Below, piece by piece: positions 7,682-16,888 of a stretch of DNA of 64,000 bases. The number at the start of each line of letters is the position of its first letter. Position 1 is the stretch's first letter. The stretch comes from Oscillospiraceae bacterium. GTDB lineage: Bacteria > Bacillota > Clostridia > Oscillospirales > Oscillospiraceae. The notes under the pieces were generated by a model that worked only from the letters and a program-made list of their open reading frames with translations, was not told the origin of the DNA and did not search any database. The position numbers and the translations under genes were made by a program. Location: contig JAHHSM010000001.1 of NCBI GenBank assembly GCA_020025175.1, forward strand, positions 1-64,000, written 5' to 3'.

Positions 7682-9331
7682 ATGACGTTGGACAACGGAA
7701 GAGACGGAGAAGCTGAAAAGTTGCCGCAAAGTCTGAATCAGGCCGGCGAAAATATTTTGATAGAAGGCTTGGATACATCTTCTATGGGGTTTCCGTGTGG
7801 TATCCTTCGGTGTACTTACGAAAAACATCCGAAAGCAATTTACGCAAACGATTGGATGTTTCATTTTCTTGGGATTGATGCAAACAGCGATACCTGGAAA
7901 GAATTTATTCAGCAGAATATTTTCTTTATGGTGCCTTTTGGAGAACGTGAGAAGCTGAAAAGAGATTTGGAGCTGGCAGCGGAGAGTATAACACCTATTT
8001 CAGTAGAGCACTGTGTCAGAAATGGCAACGGTAAGAAAACAAATCTCATTGGCTGGATACAACTGTTGCAGACAGCTTGCGGTGAGAGAGAATATGTATT
8101 TTTATATATTCAGGTTTGGAAGAAATATCTGGGTGTTCGGGAGGAACGCGAGAAGGCATATAAGACAGCACTTGAAGCGGCATATGACGCAATTTTTCGC
8201 ATTGAATGGCAGGAAAAGGTTCTGGAGTGCAGTTATAGTAAATCGAATACGCACACAATGAATGTGCAGGGGATGCGCGTTATCCTGAACTCTGTGACAC
8301 TGAAACGCTTGTGCGAGGTGATTTGCGAAAGGGATCGGGAACGGGTGAAAACCTTTTTTAAGGCGAGGCGCGCAAAACAGCAGGCCGGAACGATGGATGA
8401 GTGCGACAATCACATAGAGTTTCGAATTGAAAAGGACCACGATGAGAAAGAACTCCTTTTGGTCATAGTTGATTTGGATGAACAGACAACCATGCTTTGC
8501 TGCCGTGAAATCACACAAAAAAAGTATGTAGAACGAATAAACGAGGAAGCTGCATCTATTCAAGCCATTGAAATGGATATTGACCACAATGTGGGACGGC
8601 AGCCGATTAAATCGACAATATACAGGGTTCGGGGAGATCGTATATATCTGGAATCCGGTGTCGATCAGAATGTTCCGGAGTTTGGGCTAACATATCGTGA
8701 ATTTTTGCACCGGTCCAAAATTTCTGAAAAAGAATACCAAACGGTGATTCAAGGCGGAAAAGCGATTCTTGCAGAAGGTGATGCGGATTTGGGAGGCATG
8801 CGCATTATGTATACGACGCACAGAAATGCGTTGGATCCATGCCAAGAGTACCTGCTGCTTCTGCATACCTTTAAAATGGGGCAGCCGGTGGCAAGTGGCA
8901 CCAAGCCAAGAGTCAGAATTCACGCATTTGGCTATTTTGATGTGTTTGTTGATGGAAAACCGATTATTTTTCGCTATGAAAAAAGCAAAGAAATGCTGGC
9001 GATTCTGGTGGATCGTAATGGAAGTTTTGTGGCGAACCCTTATTTTATCAGCTGTCTTTGGGGCGATGAGCCGTACAGCGAGAAGATTCAGGGGCGCTGC
9101 CGTCAGACAGCATATCGCTTGATGAAAACGCTTAAACAATACGGGATTGATGATATTATTGAAACAGTGGACGGACATCGCCGTATTATCCCGGAGATGG
9201 TTGAATGCGATTATTTTAACTATATCAACGGAAAAGGAGCGCCGGAACAATCGTTTTGCGGCGCATATATGTCAGATTACAGCTGGGGCGAGGAAACATT
9301 GTCTCGCCTGCTGAAAAAAATAAGTAAATAG
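7682..9331 (+). CDS. PAS-containing transcription regulator with SARP/OmpR-type DNA-binding end
   Basis: A 549-residue predicted regulator, not a known flagellar protein. PAS-like folds are suggested at about 35-145 and 155-285. The C-terminus (about 410-510) matches the winged-helix region of clostridial SARP-type regulators: HAFGYFDVFVDGKPI, then KSKEMLAILVDRNGSF, CLWGDEPYSEK and YRLMKTLKQYG, ending in a CDYFNYINGKG...YMSDYSWGE tail common in that family. There is no receiver domain. The likely true start is TTG at 7688, with AAGGGAG 8 bases upstream; the ATG at 7682 is only 2 bases from that site. The gene has a hairpin before it and a terminator after it, and it interrupts the usual fliE-fliF junction. 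The ligand and target genes are unknown. Confidence 0.75.
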   Translation: MTLDNGRDGEAEKLPQSLNQAGENILIEGLDTSSMGFPCGILRCTYEKHPKAIYANDWMFHFLGIDANSDTWKEFIQQNIFFMVPFGEREKLKRDLELAAESITPISVEHCVRNGNGKKTNLIGWIQLLQTACGEREYVFLYIQVWKKYLGVREEREKAYKTALEAAYDAIFRIEWQEKVLECSYSKSNTHTMNVQGMRVILNSVTLKRLCEVICERDRERVKTFFKARRAKQQAGTMDECDNHIEFRIEKDHDEKELLLVIVDLDEQTTMLCCREITQKKYVERINEEAASIQAIEMDIDHNVGRQPIKSTIYRVRGDRIYLESGVDQNVPEFGLTYREFLHRSKISEKEYQTVIQGGKAILAEGDADLGGMRIMYTTHRNALDPCQEYLLLLHTFKMGQPVASGTKPRVRIHAFGYFDVFVDGKPIIFRYEKSKEMLAILVDRNGSFVANPYFISCLWGDEPYSEKIQGRCRQTAYRLMKTLKQYGIDDIIETVDGHRRIIPEMVECDYFNYINGKGAPEQSFCGAYMSDYSWGEETLSRLLKKISK

Positions 9332-9371
9332 TATGTTACTGAATGAGATGAAAATCATGTAATGTCAAAAG

Positions 9372-9406
9372 GAGCGGATATTCTTGAAAAAGATATCTGC
9401 TCTTTT
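9372..9406 (+). terminator. Rho-independent terminator after the PAS/SARP regulator
   Basis: GAGCGGATAT (9372-9381) pairs with ATATCTGCTC (9393-9402), using two G-U pairs, and is followed by TTTTCATT. It should end transcripts coming from upstream, so fliF needs its own promoter or anti-termination. Confidence 0.7.
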
Positions 9407-9678
9407 CATTGGGAACTTTGGGGGATTCAAGAAAGAAAATTCAAAAAGAAAGACTTGCGTAACGAATATGTAACGATTTGGTGATACATATGCGATGATA
9501 AAGGCGAAAATTGTCGAATAATGTAACGCCATGTGGTGTAAAATAAGCCAGAAAATGGAGTACTATGTATGCTAAGTAAGTTCTCACGTGGCAATTATGT
9601 TTGGATTGCAGAAAAGTATTTTCATACGAAAATATTGTAGCGGTGGGAACAAGGCTTTAGAAGCTGGAGGCCAATCCG
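9407..9678 (+). promoter_or_regulatory. Regulatory region before fliF with Spo0A box and GTAACG repeats
   Basis: This 272-base gap is the only long one inside the flagellar cluster. It holds an exact Spo0A octamer TTGTCGAA at 9511-9518 and three copies of GTAACG (9459-9464, 9470-9475, 9523-9528). The last two sit within the longer shared pattern ATGTAACG...TGGTG. The flgB promoter region has a related GTTACGC. No convincing -35/-10 pair with normal spacing was found; GTGTAAAAT near 9537 is a possible -10. The untranslated leader before fliF would be about 130 bases. Confidence 0.45.
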
Positions 9679-11304
9679 ATGATTGACAAAACAAGAGAAA
9701 AAGTAAAGCCTTATCTGGATAAGGCCAAAGAGTTCCTGAAAAAAATACCTAAAAAAGCATATATCGCAGTTGCAGCACTTCTGATTGCAGCGTTGGCAGT
9801 GGTTGTTTGGCTGAATAATCGGCCCTATGAAGTGCTTTTTACGGACTTGAATGCCGGTGAAGTGTCGTCTATCTTAACTTACTTGGACGAAACCGGTGTT
9901 ACAAAATATAAGGTTGAAAATAATGATACTATTTTGGTGCCAAAGGATCAGGAAGCGGATTTGAAGATGCGTCTTTTGATGGAGGGGTATCCGCAATCAG
10001 GCTTTGCGTATAAGTATTCTGAGGGCGCGGGGGCGCTTGCGACGGAGTCTGAGCGCAGCCGGGCGGATCGGCGCGATTTGCAGGATCGTATGAGTGCTGT
10101 TGTGCGCAAATTCGACGGCGTGAAGGAAGCAGTGGTCACCATTAATCCCGGCGAAGATCACCGCTATGTGCTGGACAGCAATAATGTTGTTGAGGCAACT
10201 GCATCGGTGGCTCTGACCATGATGGAAGGCAGAAAGCTGACAAATGAACAGGCCGACGCAATTCGTAATCTGGTTGCACATTCCGTAAAAGGTTTGAAGA
10301 TCGATTCTGTCACGATCAGCGATACCGCGGGTAATAACTACAATAAGGTGGATGCCGCATCAGACAGTGAGGCATCTGCGCTGAAGCTGCAGCTGGAGCA
10401 GGAATGGGAAAATAAAATCCGCACCAATGTGCTGACGGCGCTGACGCCTTGGTACGGTGAAGAAAACGTCAAGGTCAGTGTAAACTGCACCGTCGATGTG
10501 AGCCGGACTGTGGAAAATAATACCGATGTCATTTTGCCGGAGTGGGCACAGGATGGCAGTACCAACGGACGGGGAATTGTGGGCTCCAGAATTTATAATT
10601 TTGTTGTCGTCAATGGCGATGAGCAAACACAAGGCGGTACAGTCGGTACCGAAACAAATGCTGATTTTCCGGAATATGTGGAAGATCTTCCGCAGCTGGA
10701 CGGCAATGAAAAAGAAGTTCAGGCCAGCGGACAGACAGACTATGATAATTCGCGCAGCGAAAAGCATATTGTACGCACCGCAGGATATTTAACGGACTGC
10801 ATGATTGCTGTCAGCATCAATTCCACTACTGCCGGTACTGTCAATAAGCAGGAAATCACACAGCATGTAGCAAGAGCTGCGGGCATTACGGGTAGATATG
10901 ATGAAGGAACAGGCATTGAATACCTGAACGATAAAATTTCTGTGATTGCAGAGCCTTTCTATGTACCGACGCCCGGATTGCCGATCAATCCTCAGAGTCC
11001 AATCGAGATGTGGATGCTCTATGTGGGCGCAGGTGTCCTGCTGCTGTTCCTGCTTCTGCTGATTGCGGTGCTGCTGGTGCGCCGGAAAAAGAAAAAGCAG
11101 GAAAATGATAATTACGATGTGGATGCATATCTGGCGGCTGTGCGCAATGCCGATGTAAATGATACCGGTGCAGATGTGATGAGCATGCAGTCGGAGAGAA
11201 GCATTGAACTGAGGAAGGATATCCGTAAATTCGCTGAGGATAATCCTGAGATTGCGGCACAAATGCTTCGCAGCTGGCTGAGAGGGGACGATGACAATGG
11301 CTGA
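9679..11304 (+). CDS. fliF: Flagellar MS-ring protein FliF
   Basis: A 541-residue integral membrane protein that builds the MS ring on which the flagellum assembles. Transmembrane helices lie at about 27-45 and 444-468, flanking a large extracytoplasmic ring-building region (YscJ/FliF family) with motifs such as NRPYEVLFTDL, LLMEGYPQSGF and RSRADRRDLQDRMS. The last 40 residues (LRKDIRKFAEDNPEIAAQML) form the cytoplasmic tail that binds FliG. ATG at 9679 follows GCTGGAGG. It overlaps fliG by 14 bases. The length is normal for Firmicutes. Confidence 0.96.
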   Translation: MIDKTREKVKPYLDKAKEFLKKIPKKAYIAVAALLIAALAVVVWLNNRPYEVLFTDLNAGEVSSILTYLDETGVTKYKVENNDTILVPKDQEADLKMRLLMEGYPQSGFAYKYSEGAGALATESERSRADRRDLQDRMSAVVRKFDGVKEAVVTINPGEDHRYVLDSNNVVEATASVALTMMEGRKLTNEQADAIRNLVAHSVKGLKIDSVTISDTAGNNYNKVDAASDSEASALKLQLEQEWENKIRTNVLTALTPWYGEENVKVSVNCTVDVSRTVENNTDVILPEWAQDGSTNGRGIVGSRIYNFVVVNGDEQTQGGTVGTETNADFPEYVEDLPQLDGNEKEVQASGQTDYDNSRSEKHIVRTAGYLTDCMIAVSINSTTAGTVNKQEITQHVARAAGITGRYDEGTGIEYLNDKISVIAEPFYVPTPGLPINPQSPIEMWMLYVGAGVLLLFLLLLIAVLLVRRKKKKQENDNYDVDAYLAAVRNADVNDTGADVMSMQSERSIELRKDIRKFAEDNPEIAAQMLRSWLRGDDDNG

Positions 11305-12376
11305 GAATGTAACGGCTGCGGCGAAAGAGGCTCCAAAAAGCAACGAAGCGTCCAAAAGCAAAGAGACAAAAAAGAAGACACGTTTGGGCAATGCGCAAAA
11401 AGCAGCGGCTGTTGTTGTTGCGCTGGGTGTTGATAAAGCTTCAGACATTTATAAGTATATGGAGCCGGAGGATGTTGAGCAGCTGACGATTGAGGTTGCG
11501 CAGCTTGGCTTCTTAGATTCGGATCAAACAGAAGATGTGCTGAACGATTTCTATCAGGTCTGCATGACCAATAAGGCTGTTACAGAAGGCGGCTTGGAAT
11601 ATGCGCGTTCTGTTCTGGAAAAAGCATATGGTGAGCAGGCTGCACAGGATCTGCTTAACAAAGTGACGAAAACACTTAAGAGCAGGGAATTCGCATTTAT
11701 GAATAAGGCGGATATTAAATCCCTGTATGCCGCTTTGCAGAGTGAAAGACCGCAGACAATTGCACTGGTGCTTTCTTATATAGATGCAGACAAAGCGGCG
11801 GGTGTGTTGGCGCAGCTGGATGAAAAGAGACAGATTCAGGTTGTTGAAAGTATTGCCAAGATTGATACGGTTTCTCCTTCCGCAGTGAAGATTATAGAGG
11901 CGGAGATGAACAAAAAATTCTCCAACATTGTCAGCAGCAGCCGTGTGAAGGTCGGCGGCATCGACTATGTGGCTAATATGATGAATAACCTTGATCGCAC
12001 GAGTGAAAAGAATATTTTTGAAGGGCTTGGTATGCACGATCAGGATCTTGTGGAAGAGATCCGCAAGCGCATGTTTGTCTTTGAAGATATCATTACCATG
12101 GACGATCGCTCTGTCCAGCGCTTCCTGCGTGACTGTGATCCCAGAGATCTGGTGCTTTCGCTTAAAGCTTCTAATGAAGAAGTGGCAAACAAACTGTTCA
12201 GCAATATGTCCAGCCGTGTGGCACAAAACATCCGTGACGATCTGGAAATCACGAACAATGTTCGTATGAGAGATGTTGAGGATGCACAGCAGCGCATTGT
12301 GGGAATTATCCGCAGCTTGGAAGAAAAGGGAGAAATTATTATCCTGAAGGGCGGAAAGGACGATATCATTGCATAA
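11291..12376 (+). CDS. fliG: Flagellar motor switch protein FliG
   Basis: A 361-residue rotor protein that couples stator ion flow to torque and sets rotation direction. Recognisable parts: an N-terminal domain for FliF (about 30-110), a middle EHPQ-like region (SERPQTIALVLSYIDADKAA, near 150) and the C-terminal torque helix with charged residues (FVFEDIITMDDRSVQRFLRD). The N-terminal 30 residues are a Lys/Ala/Ser-rich extension beyond typical FliG. It starts inside the end of fliF and ends inside the start of fliH, so translation is coupled. Confidence 0.96.
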   Translation: MTMAENVTAAAKEAPKSNEASKSKETKKKTRLGNAQKAAAVVVALGVDKASDIYKYMEPEDVEQLTIEVAQLGFLDSDQTEDVLNDFYQVCMTNKAVTEGGLEYARSVLEKAYGEQAAQDLLNKVTKTLKSREFAFMNKADIKSLYAALQSERPQTIALVLSYIDADKAAGVLAQLDEKRQIQVVESIAKIDTVSPSAVKIIEAEMNKKFSNIVSSSRVKVGGIDYVANMMNNLDRTSEKNIFEGLGMHDQDLVEEIRKRMFVFEDIITMDDRSVQRFLRDCDPRDLVLSLKASNEEVANKLFSNMSSRVAQNIRDDLEITNNVRMRDVEDAQQRIVGIIRSLEEKGEIIILKGGKDDIIA

Positions 12377-13247
12377 ATTATGGAAATTTGCGTCAAAAGT
12401 CGGCTCGGAAGCTCCGAAGATCGAGACGTATGAATTTACTGCAACGGAAGATATAGAGTTTGGACCAGAAGAGGAATCGGTGCTGTCCATTGAAGAGTCT
12501 GATGAAGATATCGATCAGGAAAAGAATGTCGAGGATGCGCAGGAATGTAATCCGAGATCAGACCCCGTTAGTTATGCACAGATGCAGAGCGAATGCATTA
12601 TTCAAGATGCAAAGGCGCAGGCAGAGCAAATTATCCGCGAGGCAGAGGAACAGGCACAAAAACAAATTCAGGAAGCTCGGCAGCAGGCTGTAGAAAACGG
12701 CTATAAAGACGGATTTCAACAGGGAATACAGGAAGGCACTGCAAAAGCAATGCAGGAAAGCATGGAGGCGAGAGCAGAGCTTGCGCAGCAGTTGAGCGAC
12801 GAAGTTGAAGCGTTCCTGGAGAAAGGGAATCGCGCCTTGGATAAGCAGCTCGATGACAATTTGGATGATCTGCGTGATTTGGCACTTGCGGTCGCGGAAA
12901 AGGTTATTTGCATCAGTCTTAAGAGCAGCTCAGATGTGATTGGACGGATGATTCAAACGGCGGTTGATAAAAGGAAACGTCGTGAATGGGTACATATTTA
13001 TATTTCGGAATGTGATGCAAAACGGCTGACAACTTTGCCGCCGGCACTGACAGCGGCATTGGCAGAATTATCTGACCGCGTGCGGATCATTCCGATGGCG
13101 GATGATGAAGAGGGAACGTGCATTATTGAATGTCCTGATGAAATCATTGATGCCAGTGCGGCCACACAGGTTCAAAATATACGGGAAATGCTGAGTCATC
13201 AAAGCGCAAGCGGAGTGATGACGAATTTGAACTTTACAGAAAAATGA
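12369..13247 (+). CDS. fliH: Flagellar export ATPase regulator FliH
   Basis: A 292-residue cytoplasmic protein that binds and restrains the FliI ATPase at the export gate. It has an acidic N-terminus (about 25-70), a long charged coiled-coil rich in Gln, Glu and Ala (about 75-170, QAEQIIREAEEQAQKQIQEA) and a C-terminal FliH/V-ATPase-E-like domain (LALAVAEKVICISLKSS onward). It begins with TTG at 12369, overlapping the fliG stop by 8 bases, with AAGGA 8 bases upstream. Position and coiled-coil pattern make the call firm although FliH sequence is poorly conserved. Confidence 0.88.
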   Translation: MHKLWKFASKVGSEAPKIETYEFTATEDIEFGPEEESVLSIEESDEDIDQEKNVEDAQECNPRSDPVSYAQMQSECIIQDAKAQAEQIIREAEEQAQKQIQEARQQAVENGYKDGFQQGIQEGTAKAMQESMEARAELAQQLSDEVEAFLEKGNRALDKQLDDNLDDLRDLALAVAEKVICISLKSSSDVIGRMIQTAVDKRKRREWVHIYISECDAKRLTTLPPALTAALAELSDRVRIIPMADDEEGTCIIECPDEIIDASAATQVQNIREMLSHQSASGVMTNLNFTEK

Positions 13248-13258
13248 GAGGGCGGGCC

Positions 13259-14560
13259 ATGTTCCGACAAATGATTCGTCAGGTTTACAATGCAGAAACA
13301 TACAGCCTGACAGGAAAAATTGAAAACATTGTTGGAATGTCCATCGAAGCTTCGGGCGGGCATGCTGCTGTGGGCGATATTTGCCGAATCTATGACGGCG
13401 ACTCCGGCAGACAGGTCATGGCTGAAGTAGTCGGATTTAAAAACGATAAGATTCTCCTGATGCCATATTCTGAAATGAACGGCATTTCAGCGGGAAATTT
13501 CGTGCGAAACACCGGGCGTCAGCTGACCCTTCGTGTTGGTGAATCGCTGCGTGGGCGTGTGATCAATGCATTGGGAGAACCCATTGACGGAAAGGGCCCC
13601 ATTGAAGACGCGACGCCCTATTGTATTACAGGAAGTCATATCAATCCCTTGTCCAGGCCTCCGATTCGGGAGCGTATGGAATTTGGCGTTAAAGCGATTG
13701 ACGGTATGATTACGATTGGTAAAGGTCAGCGTATCGGCATCTTCGCCGGTTCCGGCGTTGGTAAAAGTACATTGATGGGTACGATCGCAAAAAATGTCAA
13801 GGCAGATATCAACGTCATTGCTTTGGTAGGTGAGCGTGGACGAGAAGTTTTGGAATTTGTCCAAAAAGATCTGGGGGAAGAAGGCATGGCCCGTTCTGTT
13901 TTGGTTGTGGCAACATCCGACCAGCCGGCAATGCTGCGTATGAAATGTCCCAGTGTTGCCACGGGTATTGCGGAATACTTCCGGGATCAGGGGTATGATG
14001 TTCTGCTGATGATGGATTCACTGACACGTTTTGCCATGGCACAGCGAGAAATAGGACTTGCTATCGGAGAGCCTCCGGTTTCCAGAGGATATACACCTTC
14101 TATTTATACAGAGCTGCCGAAACTTTTGGAACGAAGCGGCAATTTTGCGCGAGGTTCCATTACCGGTGTCTATACGGTGCTGGTGGAAGGCGACGATACC
14201 AATGAGCCGATTTCCGATACCGTGCGCGGCATTTTGGATGGGCATATTATTCTTTCCCGTGCGCTGGCGAATGCAAACCACTATCCTGCAATCGATGTCA
14301 GCGGGAGTGTCTCCCGTTTGATGACGGAAATCGTATCACCGGAGCATCGCCAGCTGGCGTCAAGAATTCGAGACATTATGGCGGTTTATCAGAAAAACGC
14401 AGACTTGGTATCTATTGGTGCCTACAAAGCCGGGACAAACCGGAAATTGGATTTTGCGCTGTCTAAGATCGATGCCATCAATGCTTTTTTGATGCAGGAT
14501 GTAGGCGAAGCTTTTACTTATGAAGAAAGCATCCGATTGATGCAGGACATTTTAAAATAA
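13259..14560 (+). CDS. fliI: Flagellum-specific ATPase FliI
   Basis: A 433-residue rotary-type ATPase that powers unfolding and entry of flagellar export substrates. Walker A is GSGVGKST near residue 163 and Walker B is VLLMMDSLTRFA near 245. The family loop PPVSRGYTPSIYTELPKLLERSG is present. ATG at 13259 is chosen because GAGAGGG lies 7 bases upstream; another ATG at 13244 overlaps the fliH stop but has no ribosome site. It is part of the fliF-G-H-I-J block. Confidence 0.95.
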   Translation: MFRQMIRQVYNAETYSLTGKIENIVGMSIEASGGHAAVGDICRIYDGDSGRQVMAEVVGFKNDKILLMPYSEMNGISAGNFVRNTGRQLTLRVGESLRGRVINALGEPIDGKGPIEDATPYCITGSHINPLSRPPIRERMEFGVKAIDGMITIGKGQRIGIFAGSGVGKSTLMGTIAKNVKADINVIALVGERGREVLEFVQKDLGEEGMARSVLVVATSDQPAMLRMKCPSVATGIAEYFRDQGYDVLLMMDSLTRFAMAQREIGLAIGEPPVSRGYTPSIYTELPKLLERSGNFARGSITGVYTVLVEGDDTNEPISDTVRGILDGHIILSRALANANHYPAIDVSGSVSRLMTEIVSPEHRQLASRIRDIMAVYQKNADLVSIGAYKAGTNRKLDFALSKIDAINAFLMQDVGEAFTYEESIRLMQDILK

Positions 14561-14583
14561 GCTGAGAAAGAGAAGGGGATTTT

Positions 14584-15030
14584 GTGAAAAGATTTCAATT
14601 TCCACTAGAAACGGTTCTCTCTTATAAGCAGCAGATGCTGGACGCGCAGCAGGCCGAGCATGCAATCATCATAGCTGCTGTGCAAAAACAGGAAGAGCAT
14701 GTCCGTCTGCTGCAAGAGGAGTACGAGGCATATGCGAATGAATATCGCGTGCATTGTGCAGCAGGTATGGATATCAAGGAAGTGCTCGCCTGCCAGGCAG
14801 GACTTCGGGCGCGGGAGCGGGAAATTCAGCAGCAAACAGCCGAGCTGAAAAAACTGCACCAGCAAGAAGAGGAAAAGCGCATGGAAGTCATCGCAGCAAA
14901 GCAGGACACCTCGTCTATTGAAAAGCTCAAGGGTAAACAAGTGAGTCTGTATAACGCAGCAGCTGCCAAGAGTGAGGAACTGCTCATTGAAGAGTTCGTG
15001 TCCTCAAGACGATGCGCTGCAATGGGATGA
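14584..15030 (+). CDS. fliJ: Flagellar export chaperone FliJ
   Basis: A 148-residue, almost wholly helical and charged coiled-coil protein. The opening (KRFQFPLETVLSYKQQMLDAQQ) is the FliJ signature, and Glu/Gln/Lys heptads run to the end. FliJ sits in the FliI ring and helps export. It starts with GTG at 14584 after GAAGGGG. Its place right after fliI confirms the call. Confidence 0.92.
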   Translation: MKRFQFPLETVLSYKQQMLDAQQAEHAIIIAAVQKQEEHVRLLQEEYEAYANEYRVHCAAGMDIKEVLACQAGLRAREREIQQQTAELKKLHQQEEEKRMEVIAAKQDTSSIEKLKGKQVSLYNAAAAKSEELLIEEFVSSRRCAAMG

Positions 15031-15112
15031 TCGTATCCTACATATTTATTTGGTAGTAAGTGAGCAGGTTTGGATATTGCAAATCGGGTCACATTGCTAT
15101 AAATAACGGCTT

Positions 15113-15166
15113 TTGTGCTATGACAAAATTCGTTGTTTTATAACAAAATGTATCATAGCAAGTAAA
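15113..15166. other. Inverted repeat between fliJ and fliK
   Basis: TGCTATGA and TCATAGCA flank an AT-rich stretch in the 159-base fliJ-fliK gap. No T-run follows, so it is not a standard terminator. No promoter with good spacing is seen. Confidence 0.35.
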
Positions 15167-15189
15167 TAATACAGAGAGGAGGAAAACTT

Positions 15190-16272
15190 ATGGGTCAAAT
15201 CGATAACGGTATGCTGAACATGATGCAGGCGGTTTCTTCTGCAAAGGCGGATACGCCGAAGAAAACAAGCGGTGAAACCGGAAAGGACAACGATTTCCGT
15301 GATCTGATGAATCAGCATACACAGCAGACAACTGCCCAGCAGAAAGAAGAAGAGCAGCCGCAAAATGCGGGCATCCCACAGGGGCAGCCGGGAAAACAGC
15401 CGGTAGACGAAAGTGTGCTGCAGGAGCTTGCTGCGATGCAGATGCTTTGTGCAGGACAGGTGCAGATCGTTTCTGTGCCGGAGGTTAAGCCGGAGCAGAT
15501 GATGGAACAGACTGTTGTTCAGATGCCGGAACGGGTGGCGAATATTGCGGAGAATGCCGTGCAGCAGCAGCCCTTGAAGGAAACGGCGGTAAAGACTGAC
15601 AGCCAAACTGTGCCGGAGGCTGGGCAGAAGGTTTTGGGCGAGCAGCCTGAAACGAAGGTAGTAACGCAAAAGAGTGAAATGCCCGATGCCGGCATGCAGC
15701 AGAGCCGCACGCCTGAGAATACTGCAAAGCAGACGGTGAAAACCGCGGCGCCCGATACAGATGTGCCGGGAGATCTGCCGGATGGCATGGACAATAAGGT
15801 TTTTGCGCGTGTGGAATCGGCACCTATTAAGGTGAGCGAGACTGCCAAACAGCCTGTGCAGGCAAAAAGTGTTGAATCTCAGGTTGCCGAAAGATTGACG
15901 GAAGCGCTGAACAAGGGCGAAACGAAGGTGGAGCTGCAGCTGACACCTGAGAATCTGGGCAAGATTACCATTGAACTGACAAAAAAGGGTGACGGAGCAA
16001 TTCAGATTGTTCTGCATGCAGAAAACAGTCAGACAAGAATGTTGTTGGAACGGGATTTATCCAATATGCAAAACTTGTTGAGCCGCGGAACGCAGCAGGA
16101 AGTTTTGGTAGAAGTACCCCGTCAGCAGGAATCCCAGCAGAAAGAGTTCTATGACGAACAGCAGCAGCAACAGCAGCATCAGCAGGAGCACAGGCAGAGC
16201 AAAAAGGAAAGTGATGATTTTCTAAATCAGCTGCGTCTGGGGCTTGTGCCAGCAGATGAGGCGGTGTCTTAA
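15190..16272 (+). CDS. fliK: Flagellar hook-length control protein FliK
   Basis: A 360-residue exported ruler protein that sets hook length and switches export specificity. The first 235 residues are low-complexity and rich in Gln, Pro, Glu and Thr. The C-terminal FliK domain (about 240-305) has the core VELQLTPENLGKITIELTKK, then HAENSQTRMLLERDLSNMQ. A Gln-rich run (EQQQQQQHQQEH) precedes the end. AGAGAGGAGG lies upstream. The variable N-terminal part is normal for FliK; identification rests on the C-terminal core and gene order. Confidence 0.93.
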   Translation: MGQIDNGMLNMMQAVSSAKADTPKKTSGETGKDNDFRDLMNQHTQQTTAQQKEEEQPQNAGIPQGQPGKQPVDESVLQELAAMQMLCAGQVQIVSVPEVKPEQMMEQTVVQMPERVANIAENAVQQQPLKETAVKTDSQTVPEAGQKVLGEQPETKVVTQKSEMPDAGMQQSRTPENTAKQTVKTAAPDTDVPGDLPDGMDNKVFARVESAPIKVSETAKQPVQAKSVESQVAERLTEALNKGETKVELQLTPENLGKITIELTKKGDGAIQIVLHAENSQTRMLLERDLSNMQNLLSRGTQQEVLVEVPRQQESQQKEFYDEQQQQQQHQQEHRQSKKESDDFLNQLRLGLVPADEAVS

Positions 16273-16289
16273 GAAAGGAAGTGAGTTCG

Positions 16290-16871
16290 ATGAGCAATTA
16301 TATGGGCGATCTCAATACATATCTGGCGACAAACGCAGCCAGAAGCACATCAAACGGTCCGACACCTAAGCAAATGAACGATAAGTTTGATATGAATATG
16401 CAGGATTTCCTGGTGCTGATGGTAACGGAACTGCAAAACCAGAGTTTGGACTCTACAGCAGATACTTCGCAAATGCTCAATCAGCTGGTCATGATGCAGA
16501 TGGTCAGTGCACTGACGAATATGACGGATGCTTCTGTCATGGGTTATGCAGCATCGCTGGTTGGCAAAACGGTCACCGTCGGTGAATACGATTCCAAGGG
16601 TGTGCTTCAGGAAGTTCTCGGAACAGTGACAGGAACAGGTACGATGGACGGCAAACAGGTTGTATTTATCAATGATAAGTATTATTTCCTGAATGAAATT
16701 ATTGCAGTTGGTCAGTTGCCCGCAAAACCGGAAAAACCTGAAGGCGGCGAAACAGAAAAGCCTGAAACTGGAGAAACTGATAAAGTGCCTGAGGGCGGTG
16801 GAACAGAAAAGCCTGAAGGCGGCGAGCAGCCTCCCAAGGATCAGCCGACAGAAAACGGAGCAAAATTCTGA
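16290..16871 (+). CDS. flgD: Flagellar hook scaffolding protein FlgD
   Basis: A 193-residue hook cap that lets FlgE subunits polymerise and is absent from the finished structure. The family N-terminal region is clear (MNMQDFLVLMVTELQNQSLD and SQMLNQLVMMQMVSALTNM). A short beta domain follows (VGKTVTVGEYDSKGVLQEV). The last 45 residues are an unusual acidic Pro/Glu/Gly/Thr tail built on an imperfect PEGGETEKPE-like repeat. ATG at 16290 is preferred over GTG at 16281 because AAAGGA fits only the former. Confidence 0.9.
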   Translation: MSNYMGDLNTYLATNAARSTSNGPTPKQMNDKFDMNMQDFLVLMVTELQNQSLDSTADTSQMLNQLVMMQMVSALTNMTDASVMGYAASLVGKTVTVGEYDSKGVLQEVLGTVTGTGTMDGKQVVFINDKYYFLNEIIAVGQLPAKPEKPEGGETEKPETGETDKVPEGGGTEKPEGGEQPPKDQPTENGAKF

Positions 16872-16888
16872 AATTGAGGTAATGTCGT

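Noticed and set aside
11513..12490. Long open frame on the minus strand opposite fliG and the start of fliH
   Set aside because: It is rich in His, Cys, Phe and Ile with no motif and no ribosome site; it mirrors well-identified genes on the plus strand.
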